In this document: piece by piece, positions 63,704 through 64,000 of the stretch | How positions within the stretch are numbered: the stretch's first letter is position 1 | Layout: each line of letters begins with the position of its first letter | Assembly (NCBI RefSeq): GCF_002165575.1 | Contig: NZ_MXQF01000003.1 | Coordinates: 62,001-126,000 of the forward strand | Source: Pseudoalteromonas sp. A601 | GTDB lineage: Bacteria > Pseudomonadota > Gammaproteobacteria > Enterobacterales > Alteromonadaceae | DNA: 64,000 bases | Reading direction: 5' to 3' | The notes under the pieces: model-generated | Database searches by the model: none | The model's input: the letters and a program-made list of their open reading frames with translations, nothing else | What the model was told of the DNA's origin: nothing | Made by a program: the position numbers and the translations under genes

Positions 63704-64000
63704 TAATATCTCCTTGTGTGAACGGGTAAATAGTCACACCTTGCACTACACGGTTAACCTCCCCTGTTGGGCACGGATTATCAACAGTAATACCCAGTTG
63801 CCATGCTTTATAAAAAGAAATGATCTGCGCGCATACCATATAATATAAGCCATAAAAAACATCATCTAACTGCTGTGCTTGCATTTCCTGCGGCACGGCT
63901 AATGCATCTACACCAAGCGCTTGGTTATCACTGCTTAACTCATGTAATAAATCTGTATCATACTGCTTGGTATAGCTATTATTTGAGCTAAATAAAACAA
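63696..64000 (-). CDS. SIS-domain glucosamine-6-phosphate deaminase (NagB-II type), C-terminal part
   Basis: The open frame enters from the right edge with no stop for 101 codons and ends at 63696. The readable end is VLFSSNNSYTKQYDTDLLHE in part, then VFYGLYYMVCAQIISFYKAW and NPCPTGEVNRVVQGVTIYPF, the tail that is conserved in the alternative SIS-fold NagB-II/AgaS group. It converts GlcN-6-P to fructose-6-P with ammonia release. The start and most of the gene are outside the window. Confidence 0.85.
   Translation of the reverse strand, partial: VLFSSNNSYTKQYDTDLLHELSSDNQALGVDALAVPQEMQAQQLDDVFYGLYYMVCAQIISFYKAWQLGITVDNPCPTGEVNRVVQGVTIYPFTQGDIND

Overview
The window looks like a chromosomal segment of a marine gammaproteobacterium, most likely Pseudoalteromonas or a close relative. 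This is inferred from the low-GC coding style, the ubiE-ubiJ-ubiB-tatABC-tatD-hemB order, an ExeM-type nuclease ending in a GlyGly-CTERM-like tail, a FusA2-type EF-G and a NagA/NagK/SIS-deaminase set. No rRNA gene or CRISPR array is visible.

Layout. 1-12.9 kb: a partial secreted subtilase, a DUF2721 protein, cytochrome c' next to a cytochrome b561, an AzlCD branched-chain amino acid exporter, a YqhD aldehyde reductase divergent from a LysR regulator, a glutathione peroxidase, a YggN-like protein, and a MocR regulator divergent from an EamA exporter. 12.9-15.8 kb: a lipid kinase, a previously unlisted 46-codon ORF, two serine tRNAs, a tandem pair of about 170-bp structured repeats and a sugar O-acetyltransferase. 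15.8-23.5 kb: an essentially complete methionine salvage cluster (omega-amidase, methionine aminotransferase, mtnB, mtnC, mtnD, mtnA, mtnK), interrupted by a gamma-glutamylcyclotransferase-like gene and a RelA/SpoT-domain synthetase-like protein.

24.36-42.90 kb is an 18.5-kb integrative island. It splits an FMN-binding glutamate-synthase-family gene exactly in its conserved QGAKPG motif; the two halves lie at each end and rejoin in frame on paper. The ends carry an inverted repeat (TACACCGAAAGTAA left, TTACTTTTGGTGTA right). A block of three overlapping tyrosine-recombinase-like genes plus a TnpC-like small protein lies at the left end. Cargo: a frameshifted ankyrin remnant, a YgjP-like metallopeptidase, a type I restriction-modification system (hsdR, a DUF6161-like membrane protein, hsdS, hsdM), a half-size HsdS, a 59-aa protein, an XRE regulator, and a divergent three-gene cassette (winged-helix-like protein, SF2 helicase, 109-aa protein) that is a candidate undescribed defence module. 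The R-M operon leader has a pair of palindromic operators and a long inverted repeat that would bury the first ribosome binding site.

43.7-64 kb returns to core genome: a DUF885 lipoprotein peptidase, a degenerate GGDEF protein, ubiquinone genes ubiE/ubiJ/ubiB, the Tat translocase, a small periplasmic protein, TatD, a 7TMR-DISM diguanylate cyclase, a magnesium-type HemB, the ExeM-like nuclease, FusA2 and the N-acetylglucosamine catabolic operon running off the right edge.

All family assignments come from reading motifs and remembered family features; no database search was run.
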